DNA from: Triparma columacea
Taxonomy: Eukaryota; Sar; Bolidophyceae; Parmales; Triparmaceae
Direction of reading: 5' to 3'
Assembly (NCBI GenBank): GCA_030267965.1
Contig: BRYA01000569.1
Location: 1-21,215 of the forward strand
DNA: 21,215 nt
Part shown: positions 8,379 through 17,520 of the stretch, piece after piece
How the letters are laid out: the number at the start of each line of letters is the position of its first letter
How positions within the stretch are numbered: position 1 is the first letter of the stretch
Program-made: the position numbers and the translations under genes
The notes under the pieces: model-generated
What the model was told of the DNA's origin: nothing
What the model saw: only the letters and a program-made list of their open reading frames with translations
Database searches by the model: none

Positions 8379-9578
8379 TTACAGAAATTCCAGAATAACT
8401 CTCCACATATCCTTCGGGAGCCTCTTGCGTACCGCAGTTACCCCAAGTGCGAGCGATTCACCTCCGTTATGGTTAGGGATATTTTGGTCCTCCAAGAGTG
8501 TCTTGAGGCACGACAGAACGGTGACGCGCTCAAGTATGCGGTGCCACCTAGAATGGAGGAGGTCCTCGACAGTCGGCATATTTTGATCGGCAGCGGCAGA
8601 GATTAGGGCAGTGCAGTATGAGAAGCAGCTGTTACCGACGGAGACGGCAGGAGATAAACTGAGTTTCGTCAGAGCGGTGCATCTGTTGAAGGCGCCACAA
8701 CCAATCGACGTCACAGAGTCCGGAATTGAGATGGCCGTGAGAGAGGAGCATTCCCTGAAGGCGTTATAGTCAATCGTCGTCACTGAGTCCGGGATTATGA
8801 TGGCTGCGAGGGAGGAGCATCGGTGGAAGGCGTACCAGCCAATCGTCGTCACCGAGGCCGGGATTGTGATGGCTGCGAGGGAGGAGCATCCTTGGAAGGC
8901 GTATTTGCCAATCTTCGTCACTCCTTCTGGGATTGTGATGGCTGCGAGGGAGGAGCAGTCCTTGAAGGCGCCCTCGCCAATCGACGTCACTCCGTCCGGG
9001 ATTGTGATAGCTGCGAGGGAGGAGCATTCCCTGAAGGCGGCAGGGCCAATCGACGTCACTCCGTCCGGGATTGTGATGGCTGCGAGGGAGGAGCATTCCC
9101 TGAAGGCGCCATTGCGAATAGTAGTCACAGAGTCCGGGATTGTGATGGCTGCGAGGGAGGAGCATTCCCTGAAGGCATAATTGCCAATCATTGTCACTCC
9201 TTCCGGGATTGTGATGGCTGCGAGGGAGGAGCATCCGCAAAAGGCGCCATTACCAATAGTCGTCACTCCGTCCGGGATTGTGATGGCCGTGAGGGAGGAG
9301 CATCTCCTGAAGGCATTATTGTCAATCGTCGTCACTCCCTTTGCAAAAGTCACTTCTGTGAGTCCACGATTGCCTCTGAAGCTCCCTGTTCCTGAGTATA
9401 CTGCTGTTTTAGTCCCAATATAGATACCATAGTCACCACCATAGTCACCACCATAGTCATCACCATAGTCATCACCATAGTCATCACCATCGTCACCACT
9501 ATAGTCATCATCACTATAGTCACCACTATAGTCTTCATCACTATAGTCATCACCATAAGCAAAGTCTAATTCACTCAT
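8379..9578 (-). CDS. BspA-type leucine-rich repeat protein, copy B
   Basis: The 399-aa single-exon product has an N-terminal tract of about 50 residues made almost only of Asp, Tyr, Gly and Ser (MSELDFAYGDDYSDED..., then GDDY/GGDY repeats), predicted disordered and strongly acidic. Then come VYSGTGSFRGN, ten 23-residue LRR_5 repeats (about residues 72-301), a degenerate cap, and the same C-terminal region as copies A and C ending LPKDMWRVILEFL. LRR_5/BspA repeats form a solenoid used for protein binding; the partner is unknown. It is the longest of three tandem copies. The start is supported because copy C begins with the identical MSELDFAYGDD and the noncoding flank beyond it is also similar. 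Confidence 0.88.
   Translation of the reverse strand: MSELDFAYGDDYSDEDYSGDYSDDDYSGDDGDDYGDDYGDDYGGDYGGDYGIYIGTKTAVYSGTGSFRGNRGLTEVTFAKGVTTIDNNAFRRCSSLTAITIPDGVTTIGNGAFCGCSSLAAITIPEGVTMIGNYAFRECSSLAAITIPDSVTTIRNGAFRECSSLAAITIPDGVTSIGPAAFRECSSLAAITIPDGVTSIGEGAFKDCSSLAAITIPEGVTKIGKYAFQGCSSLAAITIPASVTTIGWYAFHRCSSLAAIIIPDSVTTIDYNAFRECSSLTAISIPDSVTSIGCGAFNRCTALTKLSLSPAVSVGNSCFSYCTALISAAADQNMPTVEDLLHSRWHRILERVTVLSCLKTLLEDQNIPNHNGGESLALGVTAVRKRLPKDMWRVILEFL
9421..9557. repeat. 12-bp period microsatellite encoding the GDDY/GGDY tract of copy B
   Basis: The plus strand reads as repeats of CATAGTCACCAC, CATAGTCATCAC and variants. On the coding (minus) strand this gives GGTGATGACTAT-type codons (Gly-Asp-Asp-Tyr). 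A shorter, more diverged version sits at about 11017-11090 in copy C, and it is absent from copy A. Such a tract can expand and contract by slippage while keeping frame. Confidence 0.85.
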
Positions 9579-9845
9579 TGTAGGGATGGAGAGGATCTTT
9601 TACTGCAGTACTCGAGCTAGAGTATGCTGGGATATGGCGTGAATGTTTAGATGGAGAGGAGGAGATTGAAAGTTAGGGATTTGGGCGATGTTGTTTTGTT
9701 GGACCAAATTTTAGCTAAAGCCTGCAATGTGTTTGGATATGATGTAGGTAGTAGTATTGTTGTTGGTATTGTGAAGAGTTAGGTTGGTTGTGAAACGTAG
9801 CTAAAGTGTATAATACAGTTTTCTTGTCAAATTCTGCTTTCACTT

Positions 9846-9870
9846 CTTTTCCTTTTCCTTTTCCTTTTCC
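9846..9870. repeat. TTTTCC microsatellite upstream of LRR copy B
   Basis: About four tandem TTTTCC units lie in the flank upstream of copy B. The corresponding place upstream of copy A (about 8213-8250) has similar but imperfect TTTTCCTC sequence, so the array grew after the duplication. Confidence 0.75.
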
Positions 9871-10023
9871 TCGGTTTTTCCTCATTTATTTTCCTCATTT
9901 TTCCTCTACTTGTAAGAGCTTATCTAAAAATAGCTCAGGGAGCAGCATGAGCATGTCGCTTCTGAAAAGAGCTAAAGAATATGACACTTTTCTTGCCTAC
10001 ATTGTTCAACATTGATTTTAGAG

Positions 10024-11103
10024 TTACAGAAATTCCAGAATAACTCTCCACATATCCTTCGGGAGCCTATTGGGTGCCGCAGTTACCCCAAGTGCGAGCG
10101 ATTCACCTCCGTTATGGTTAGGGATATTTTGATCCTCCAAGAGTGTCTTGAGGCAGGTCAGAACGGTGACGCGTTCAAGTATGCGGTGCCACCTAGAATT
10201 GAGGAGGTCCTCAACAGTTGACATATTTTGATCGGCAGCGGCAGCGATTAAGGCGGTGCAGTCTGAGAAGCAGTCGGTACCGACGGAGACGGCAGGAGAT
10301 AAACTGAGTCTCGTCAGGGCAGAGCATCCACAGAAGGCGATATTGCCAATCGTTGTCACAGAGTCCGGGATTGTGATGGCTGCTAGGGAGGAGCAATCGT
10401 AGAAGGCGGCAAAAGGAAGCGTGGTCACTCCGTCCGGGATTGTGATGGCTGTGATGGCGGAGCATCCCCTGAAGGCGCCATTGCCAATCGACGTCACTGA
10501 GTCCGGGATTGTGATGGCCGTGAGGGAGGAGCATCCTTTGAAGGTGTTATAGTCAATCAACGTCACTCCGTTTGGGATGGTGATGGCCGTGAGGGAGGAG
10601 CACTCGTAGAAGGTGCCAATGCCAATTGTCGTCACTCCTTCCGGGATTGTGATGGCCGTGAGGGAGGAGCATCCCCAGAAGGCGTATTTGCCAATTGTCG
10701 TCACTCCATCTGGGATGGTGATGGCTGTGAGGGAGGAGCATCCTTCGAAGGCGTAATTGCCAATCGTCGTCACTGAGTCCGGGATTGTGATGGCTGCGAG
10801 GGAGGAGCATCCTTCGAAGGCGTAATTGCCAATCGTCGTCACTGAGTCCGGGATTGTGATGGCTGGGAGGGAGGAGAATCCTTCGAAGGCGCCTTTGCCA
10901 ATCATTGTCACTCCCTCTGCAAAAGTCACCTCCGTGATTTCATCATTGTTCATGAAGCTCTCTACGCCAGAGTATACTACTGTTTTGGGAAGGGGAGAGG
11001 CCCCATCATCTGGGTCGTCATAGTCACCACCATAGTCATCACTATAGTTATCGCCATACTCATCACCATCGTCATCACCATAAGCAAAGTCTAATTCACT
11101 CAT
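10024..11103 (-). CDS. BspA-type leucine-rich repeat protein, copy C
   Basis: The 359-aa single-exon product is a paralogue of copy B. It has an acidic Asp/Tyr/Gly-rich N-terminus (MSELDFAYGDDDGDEYGDN...), a VYSGVESF junction, nine LRR_5 repeats, a cap repeat, and the common C-terminal region ending LPKDMWRVILEFL. Repeats 2 and 3 are identical at protein level (SLAAITIPDSVTTIGNYAF followed by EGCS) and their 69-bp units differ by at most one base, so repeat number changed recently. One repeat, VTTLPFAAFYDC, has lost the usual IG pair. No signal peptide, TM segment or catalytic motif is seen. It is the first gene of the array in its own direction and is divergent from the PhyH-like gene. Confidence 0.88.
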   Translation of the reverse strand: MSELDFAYGDDDGDEYGDNYSDDYGGDYDDPDDGASPLPKTVVYSGVESFMNNDEITEVTFAEGVTMIGKGAFEGFSSLPAITIPDSVTTIGNYAFEGCSSLAAITIPDSVTTIGNYAFEGCSSLTAITIPDGVTTIGKYAFWGCSSLTAITIPEGVTTIGIGTFYECSSLTAITIPNGVTLIDYNTFKGCSSLTAITIPDSVTSIGNGAFRGCSAITAITIPDGVTTLPFAAFYDCSSLAAITIPDSVTTIGNIAFCGCSALTRLSLSPAVSVGTDCFSDCTALIAAAADQNMSTVEDLLNSRWHRILERVTVLTCLKTLLEDQNIPNHNGGESLALGVTAAPNRLPKDMWRVILEFL

Positions 11104-11753
11104 TATAGGGATGGAGAGGATCTTTTACGGCAGTACTCGAGCTAGAGTATGCTGGGGTATGGCGTGAATGATTAGATGGAGAGGAGGAGATTGAAAGTTA
11201 GGTATTTGGGCGATGTAGTTTTGTTGGGGACCAAATTTAAGCTCAAACTACAATGTGTTTGGATATGATGTAGGTAGTAGTATCGTTGTTGATATTATGA
11301 AGAGTTAGGTCGGTTGTGTAAAGTATCTAAAGTCTATAATAAAGTTTTCTTGCAATAAATAATGCCAAAATCCTAAAGGGTGAGGGAAAGAGGTGGTTAT
11401 TCTGCCAATTATAACTTGTTGTTCGATACTTGACCTCTTTCGACCTGTTCTTTTCTTGTTAAGTAGTATACAAATCCCTGAATCCATCGGAAGAATCTCT
11501 AGATCCCGTGCGGAGAGTTTAAAGCAAACGCACAAGGTTTCTGCCCACGCCAAACAACCCACTGCCAGTCCTGACGACACCAATAAGATGGGTTCGTCAC
11601 CATTTACTGTTATGTGTGACACTTGCCCTGACGTCTTGTAGAGCATGGTCCTCAACCTGGACATTTCACAGCTTCCAATCATCATCATCCCTAAACGCCT
11701 TTGCATCTGAGGGTGGTGCCAGGGGGCGCCTCTTCCTAGACCAGAAGGAGGCA
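11104..11753. promoter_or_regulatory. Divergent region between LRR copy C and the PhyH-like gene
   Basis: The first about 275 bp (11104-11377) repeat the upstream sequence of the other LRR copies and so probably contain the copy C promoter. From about 11378 on the sequence is unique. A plus-strand frame is open without a stop from 11523 to 11777 and joins the PhyH-like gene in frame across an intron, but it has no ATG before 11754. An upstream exon or 5' UTR of that gene may therefore lie here. The minus-strand frame of 149 codons (11305-11754) crosses the duplicated flank, matches nothing I know, and is not annotated as a gene. Confidence 0.45.
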
Positions 11754-13109
11754 ATGACGAGAAGGGCGGAGGTCGAGGTGAGATGACTAACTAATTGCGA
11801 GATGGGTGGAACTGTGTGGGGTCAGTCCATCATATTCACCCATCGTATTCACCCCCCCTCCCAACCTCTCTCTCACCACGTATCTCTTCCCACCTCTCTC
11901 AGCGCGACCTCCTATCCCCCAACACGCGCCCGATGGTGGTTCCTAAGAAGGTAAATCGCAAGCGATCCTCCTCTATCACCGGTCGCGGTTTCGGCGTCAA
12001 CGCTCCCACCTCTGGTGAAGTCTCCACCCTACTCCGCCTGGACACCCTGAAGTCAGAGGGCGTCTGCTATGTCCCAAATGTCCTCAGCAAGACTGCAGCA
12101 TCCGACCTCCTCGAGTGTGTCAGGGGGGAGCTAAGGAGGGCTTATAAGGCTGTCGAGGAGGACCCTGAGAGGAGCGTCGCTAGGTTCAACGTACCGGCGG
12201 ACATTATGGACCCGCTGCGAGGGTACATGCTCATGCCCCTGAGGGACGAGGCCGCCGTCGAAGCCGGGGATAACTCCGGCGCCATGATCCGCGCCCTCCG
12301 CGAGTGCCTCACCGCCGGCACAGTCCTCGGCGACCTGTTCGGATCGGACCTCTGCGGGGGCGGGGACGCGGAATTCTACGACCTGACTGCGCTGAGGACG
12401 GAGGCGGGGGCCACGAGGCAGCCGATACATTTCGACACACCGTTCCAGGAGGTGCCGGGGCTTTTCTGCGCTTTTATAGCTATGGAAGACGTTGAGGTAA
12501 GAAGGAGGGCAGAATTGCAAGTCAGTCACTGGACGAGGAGACCAATACGACACGAATAGACTGAAAAAATGTTTGAACATACAAGATGAGAGAGCAAAAG
12601 GTTACCCCGTCGCCTGCCCAGGTTTGAACACAACAGACTCGTCGGTAGGCTCCCCCATTCCGCCCATAATTTCCCCAACCCTCCCACTCCTCAACCATTA
12701 TCCCTCGCAGTACTCAATGGGTTCAACCGTGTTCCTCCCTGGAACTCACATTGAAAGCTCGGATCGCCTCGCCTTCGATTCCGGCTCCTCCGTGCGCGAC
12801 TCCATGCTCGGGTCCAAGCGTTCCGCCCACACAGCCCTTAAAGCCGGGGACGCGGTGGTCTTCGACATGAGGATCCTCCACGCCGGCACCGCCAACCTGC
12901 TGGTGTCGGAGGGGGGAGGGCAGAGGCTGCTCTTCATATTGACGTTCAGGAACACTGCGGCTAAGGAACCGCTGGGACACAAGCCGAACCTTCGGCCGGA
13001 TTATAGGAACAGGGGAATCACGCTCGGGGATATGAGGGAGGAACTGGGGGGGACAGAACCGTTCAAGGGGAAAGCGAGAGACGGGAAATCCTTCGGGGAC
13101 GGGCTGTAG
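11754..13109 (+). CDS. Phytanoyl-CoA dioxygenase-like 2OG/Fe(II) oxygenase, 3 exons
   Basis: PhyH-type enzymes hydroxylate small substrates using 2-oxoglutarate, O2 and Fe(II). Exons: 11754-11777, 11903-12496, 12711-13109 (338 aa). Introns are GT-AG and both phase 0; intron 1 has CTAAC branch-like sequence and a pyrimidine tract before CTCAG. The double-stranded beta-helix is clear. QPIHFDTPFQEV supplies the HxD pair (His184, Asp186). The family MGSTVFLPGTH turn begins in exon 3 after AMEDVE. ILHAGTANLL gives the distal His (263). QRLLFILTFRN gives the 2OG-binding Arg (278). LKSEGVCYVPNVLS near the N-terminus is the usual opening strand and helix. The iron facial triad is complete, so it should be active; the substrate is unknown. 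The start is uncertain: ATG at 11754 (MTRRAEVE), ATG at 11933 in exon 2 (MVVPKK, 320 aa), or an ATG in an undetected upstream exon. It converges on the LEA2-like gene. Confidence 0.88.
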
Positions 13110-13229
13110 TACTTGAGGGGGGGGGGGGAGGGGGGGGAGCATAATTAATTTACGGGTGATTGATTAAGTCAAGTATGAAAAATGGAAATAAAACGCTACA
13201 CTTACAACAAAACCCCCCCTCCCCCTCCC
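13110..13229. other. Convergent 3' region PhyH-like / LEA2-like gene
   Basis: Only 120 bp separate the two stop codons. The stretch has a G-homopolymer tract right after the PhyH-like stop (13116-13138) and a C-rich tract before the LEA2-like stop on the plus strand (13212-13230). AATAAA at 13187-13192 is in the right place and strand to be a polyadenylation signal for the PhyH-like gene, though the signal used in this lineage is not known to me. The transcripts probably overlap at their 3' ends. Confidence 0.45.
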
Positions 13230-14721
13230 CTACCATTTCTCGCATGCGCAAAGTTCCCTATCCCCGTACTCTCCATCAAGGTGTAGAATATAGTTATGCC
13301 ATTCCACCTCTCTAGTGTACCCAATCCCCTCCACCGTCACCGTCGCCTGCGCGTCCACCGTCAGCGTTAGCGTTCCCGCATAGTACGCCTCCGTGAGTGA
13401 CAGCGCGTCCCACTTTGAGGTTGAGAACGTCGCCGTTACTAGGACGTCGGTTATTGACGTACCGGGGACGGACACTTCACTGCCAAAGTCAAGGACACCG
13501 ACGGTTACACCGTCGTGGGACATCAAACCGGAACCGTAGTTTAGGGTGGCGGAGAATACGTTGGGGTTGTAGAGGGAGATAAGGAGTTGGTAGCTAAGGG
13601 TAAAAGGCGAGCGTGGGAGGTAGGTGATGTGTGTGCGCGTGTGGTGTTAGTTGCCTGTGGTTTGGGTGTGCCCCCCACTTCCCTTCCTCAGCGCCCCCCC
13701 CCCCCCCAACTCACCTGGCCTTAGCCTGCCCTAACACCATCCCCTCAATGATGGTCGTCCACTGAAGTTCGTCGCTGCACATATTGAATTCCGGGTAGTG
13801 CGGCCACAGTGTTAGCACGCAGGTGATAAAGGTGGCGAGGCTTAGGAGGGCGAAGACGTAGAAGTAAAGGCAGCACCGCCAGAGGCACTTTATGTGGGCC
13901 TTGTTGGACTCGACGGGGGAGGGGGAGGAGGGGGAGGGGGAGGAGGGGTTGGGGGGGGAGGGAGGGGGAGGTGACATGCCGTCGTTATCGACGAGGGCTA
14001 GGTCATAGTCGAGGTCCTCGCCGAGGTCGAGACTTGGGCCCCTGTGGGGGGGGGGAGGGGAGGTGGGGTTGGGGTTAGGGTGTGGGGAAGGATGGCTGTT
14101 TGGAAGCGATTTGATGACATTTTCTATCATTGAGGGCACACACTCACCTACTCCTCCTCTTCTTCTTCCCTCCGAACGGGCTCGTGAACGGCTTCAATTC
14201 AAACAGCCTCTGTACAGTGTTGGTCTCTCTCCCCTCCTCCCCCCCCTCACCCCCCCCGGCCCTCTCTGGCAATAGCGCAAGGTATGCAAGTCTGACTCTG
14301 TTAGATACGAATACGCAGCATGTCATCCCCGCTGCTGCCGCTGTCCCCAGGATCACCAGGGCCGCCACGGCCGCAGCGGGGGGGGGAAGTGCATTTGATG
14401 GTTCAGGGTCTGTACGACGGCAGTTGTCTATAGAGTAACAATTTACACCATATAAGCAACCATATATAACATCACCTACAGCATGGCAGGCATTGTCAAA
14501 CTCACACCAGTGACAACCTAAGAGGACTGACTGACTAGAGTTGCATGACTCGCCTGAGGGGAGTGTGTGTGTGGGTGTGAGTGTGAGGAATATTGAGAGA
14601 TAAGTGGGTGTCTCGAGTAAGAAGGAATATGGTCATATTCCTTCTTTAAGGAGGATATATGACGCAAATACACGCAAATACTACGCAAACTCAACTTACA
14701 TGTCGTATAAACGTCGCACAT
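13230..14721 (-). CDS. Two-TM protein, Cys-rich PSI-like N-terminus, LEA2-like C-terminus
   Basis: This four-exon model gives 360 aa: 14721-14700, 14517-14148, 14041-13715, 13593-13230. All junctions are GT-AG with matching phases (1, 2, 2). Residues 1-50 carry nine Cys (2, 8, 9, 12, 18, 28, 34, 40, 50) in a CxxC-x5-C pattern with GCLYGVNC and SIDNC, resembling a PSI/plexin-type disulfide module. TM1 is about 54-78 (AAAVAALVILG...). A Gly/Pro-rich and basic segment follows (KKKRRS near 125-130, poly-Pro/Ser 153-175). TM2 is about 187-209 (CLYFYVFALLSLATFITCVL). Residues about 222-340 (YQLLISLYNPNVFSATLNYG) match the LEA2 beta-sandwich, as in water-stress and NDR1/HIN1-like proteins. Both outer domains would lie on the same side of the membrane. 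The start is the first ATG after an in-frame TAA two codons upstream; no signal peptide precedes the Cys-rich part, so a further 5' exon is possible. Function is unknown. Confidence 0.78.
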
Positions 14722-14889
14722 ACAAAATTATTGGCTTAAAAGGGATTTAAAATGCGCTTTTAAAACCCAATTCTTGCAATTAGGGTGGAGTGCCAAGAAA
14801 GAAAATTAATTCGGCCTTGGCATGATTGACCTGGTAAAACCTCTTCTGTTCTCCTCCCTAGGGTTAATAACCCTTACGCCTTACACGAA
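14722..14889. promoter_or_regulatory. 168-bp divergent promoter, LEA2-like / RCC1-TRAF
   Basis: These are the bases between two start codons that point away from each other. The stretch holds an inverted repeat TGCCAAG (14791-14797) and CTTGGCA (14816-14822) whose centre, 14806.5, is within 1 bp of the midpoint of the interval. On the LEA2 side there is an AT-rich block with TTTAAAA and TTTTAAA in inverted orientation around TGCGC (about 14749-14767). CTCCCTAGGGTTAATAACCC precedes the RCC1-TRAF start. Transcription start sites cannot be placed. Confidence 0.55.
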
Positions 14890-17520
14890 ATGCTAATCAG
14901 CGCGTACTCATGGGGTTTCAACGCATACGGGTGAGCAGCAACCGGATGGCCGTCCAAACGGCACAACAAAACAACACCATCACAAACCCTCTCCACCTTA
15001 CCCCTCCTCCCCCCCTCACCCCCCTCCCTCCCTCCCGCCGCCGCTCCCTTGTTCAGCAACTGCGGGGTTGGAGATCCCAGGGACGAGGATGACTCCTCCG
15101 ACGATGATAGCAACGAAGTCGGTCAGGGTGAGACAGTCCTGTCACCCCTCCCTGTATATCTCCCCGAGCTGGAGGAAGACGAGGGGGAGGGGAACGACGG
15201 CAACTACAAGGCCGCCTCGGCAGGCTCCGGGAGCCGGGAACCTCAGCGTTCCCCGACAAAGAAGATGACGAAAGACGAGCTGTGGGATCTCTGGCAGAGC
15301 CGCGGATCCGGCGGTGGCTTCGTTTCCCACAACACCTACATGATGTACGGCGAGCAGGACGCGGGGGAGCCTTCACCTCCTACGAGCAGCAGCTTATCCC
15401 ACAACCCCCTAGTCTCAGTTGCAGCTAGCCCGTTCCACACTCTACTCCTCGATGCAAAGGGTAGGGTGTTCGCTTGTGGTTGGAATAGGCACTGCCAGCT
15501 AGGCACCGAGAGGACCTCTCAGCACCAGTGCAACTACCCCTCCCCAGTATCTTTCCTCTCCCCCACCCTCGTAACCTCCATCTCCTGCGGTGCCTACCAC
15601 AGTGTAGCCTCGACGTCTGGGGGCCACGTTTATACGTGGGGGGACGGGAGTAAGGGTCAACTTGGTTACACATCCCTGGACGTTGCGGGTGACAGGGAAG
15701 GGAGCGAGGGGGAGAGAAGGAGGAGGAGAGAGGGCGATAAATTCACAGTCGTCGGGGGGGGGAGGAGCTTCAGGAATCCAATACCAAGAAGAGTGGGTGG
15801 AATGGAAAATGTGAAAGAGGTGCACGCGGGCTTCCATCATACGGTAGCGGTGGAGGGGAAACCGAAGTTTGTAGCGCACGGGTTCGGGGACAACTCAGAG
15901 GGGCAGCTGGGGATGGGAAGGTTACCGCAAGCTTGGACGCCTGCAAGGATAAATGTTAGGGGCGACGTTAAGGTAATATCGGCGGCGTGCGGGGATAATC
16001 ATACACTAATGTTAACTGATGAGGGGACGGTTTGGACTGCGGGGATTGGGACGCTAGGGAGACTGGGAAGAATCAAAGAGGGGGAATGCGAGGGGGGGGG
16101 AAGAAGTGGGATTAATAATAAGGAGGTAGATATGATCACCCATTTCGACAAGTTAGGGGTACACATTGTAAGAATAAAAGCTGGGGGAGCGAGCAGCGCT
16201 GCAATATCCAGTGGGAAGGACGTCTACTTGTGGGGTTACAACGAAGCCGGTAATCTAGGACTTGGCCACGTTCGGAACGTTTACTTCCCAGAGAGGCTAA
16301 AACTCCTTAAGGTCGAGGACGTCTCCCTGAGTGAGGAGCACATGGCAATGATCTGCGAGAAGGGGACGATATGGACGGCCGGGAAAAGCTCATGCGGGAG
16401 ACTGGCTGTGATCGACGCAGCGTGCGACGACGTGGGAGACCTTATTGAAGACGCGGTTGTGTTTGAGGAAGGGGAGGAAGATTTTGGGGAAGGGGGGACT
16501 GAGAACGGAAGTGGGGAGCAACATGGGATGACAACGCAACAGAATGCGGCTAAGGCGTACGTGCTTCCGATCCCGACACATGCCGGCAACAACGAGGCGG
16601 ACAACTTCAACGAGGTGATTAGGGAGATGGTAGCCGAGGCTGCTATACTGCCCTCTCCTACTTGCATAGGGAAGATTATGGACGAGAGAGAGGTGAGGAC
16701 ATGGGGGATCGAGAATGCGCGCATCCACTCAACAACCCCCCACCATCCACCGGCATTTTTTTCACCAACCGCAACCTCAACAACCCCCCCTCCCCCCCCT
16801 CCCCTCACGCAGACTGGTTCGGGCGGACTTAGCGGTGTGGACTGCGGAGGCGCTCACACTATAGCCTACGTAAAGGTTCCGGAGAAGCAGGAGGCGACCC
16901 CGCTGCTCCACTCGTGCGCCAACAGCAGGTTCGGGTGTAGGGCGCTGATGGTACGGAAGAGGATAGGGGAGCACGAGAGGCTCTGCAGGCACAGGCGAGT
17001 TGCTTGCCCGAACGTAGGATCAGGATGCGATAGGGACGACCTTACGGTAGAAGAAAAGGACAGACATATTGAGATGTGCAGGTTCCGAAACGTCGATTGC
17101 AAGTGCGGGCTCCAAGTCATCCTGAACGACTACAAGGCCCACCTAGACAACATTTGCCTTGCTGTGGAGATTAAATGCGAGCTTTGTGGAACGATGACGA
17201 CGAGGGGCGGGATGGAAGACCACATGGAGGTTTGCCTTGAGGCAAAGATCAAGTGTGAGAGGTGCAAAATAGGCGTCAAACGTCGAGACTTTCAAACGCA
17301 CCCGGAGAGGTGCTCGAGGAGGATTGTTACTTGTGACTGCGGAAAGGCACTCCCTGCCGACATGATGAGTGCTCATGCCTGCAAATTGGTGGTGGAGGAG
17401 GTGAAGGAGGAGGTGAAGGAGGAGGTAAAGGATGTGGGTTTTGAGGCGAAGAAGGAAATACAAAAGTTGAGGAAGAAGTCTAGCACAGCCAAGAGGGTGG
17501 GGGGAGGCTTCAGCATCTAA
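14890..17520 (+). CDS. RCC1-repeat beta-propeller fused to TRAF-type zinc fingers
   Basis: The 834-aa protein has two exons: 14890-14930 and 15057-17520. The join makes SWGFNAYGNCGVGD, a normal RCC1 blade motif, which supports the start MLISAYSWGF and the 126-nt intron. RCC1 repeats follow, with the usual H-T/S-x-A and W-G-x-N/D-x-x-GQLG signatures: PFHTLLLDAKGRVFACGWN, CGAYHSVASTSGGHVYTWG, AGFHHTVAV, CGDNHTLMLTDEGTVWTAG, AAISSGKDVYLWGYN, MAMICEKGTIWTAG and CGGAHTIAY. Acidic and poly-Pro loops are inserted between blades (about 20-60, 480-520, 570-600). Residues about 634-791 contain repeated C-x(4-5)-C...H-x(3-4)-C modules typical of TRAF/Siah-like zinc fingers. A charged EEVKEEVKEEVKD stretch and a basic tail end the protein. 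RCC1 propellers serve as GEFs or as ubiquitin-ligase scaffolds, and TRAF fingers bind protein partners. No RING is seen. The role is probably scaffolding or signalling. Confidence 0.9.

Larger units (their letters stand above)
7169..11377 (-). repeat. Three-copy tandem segmental duplication carrying the LRR genes
   Basis: The duplicated unit includes the coding region plus roughly 250-450 bp upstream. Approximate units are 7169-8370, 8371-10015 and 10016-11377. Shared noncoding landmarks include GAAGAGTTAGGT near 8118, 9773 and 11298; the run AGCTCAGGGAGCAGCATGAG at about 8287 and 9933 (missing from the third unit); and AGTTACAGAAATTCCAGAAT at each 3' end (7170, 8377, 10022). Homology of the third unit fades after AATAATGCC at about 11368. 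Length differences come mainly from the number of 69-bp LRR units and from the acidic N-terminal tract. Confidence 0.85.

Noticed and set aside
8797..9395. Long repetitive open frames opposite and in other frames of the LRR genes (for example 8823-9395 +, 8797-9180 +, 8770-9240 -)
   Set aside because: The LRR unit is 69 bp, a multiple of three, so one stop-free unit keeps every frame open when repeated. The minus frame giving LRR_5 repeats is the only one matching a known family.
11305..11754. 149-codon minus-strand ORF
   Set aside because: It overlaps the duplicated LRR flank and the probable 5' end of the PhyH-like gene, and has no recognisable domain; better explained by chance.
14378..14400. 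Apparent frameshift at the poly-G tract in the LEA2-like gene
   Set aside because: On recounting the bases (GGG across 14399-14401), the Cys-rich frame runs into the TM1 frame without a break.
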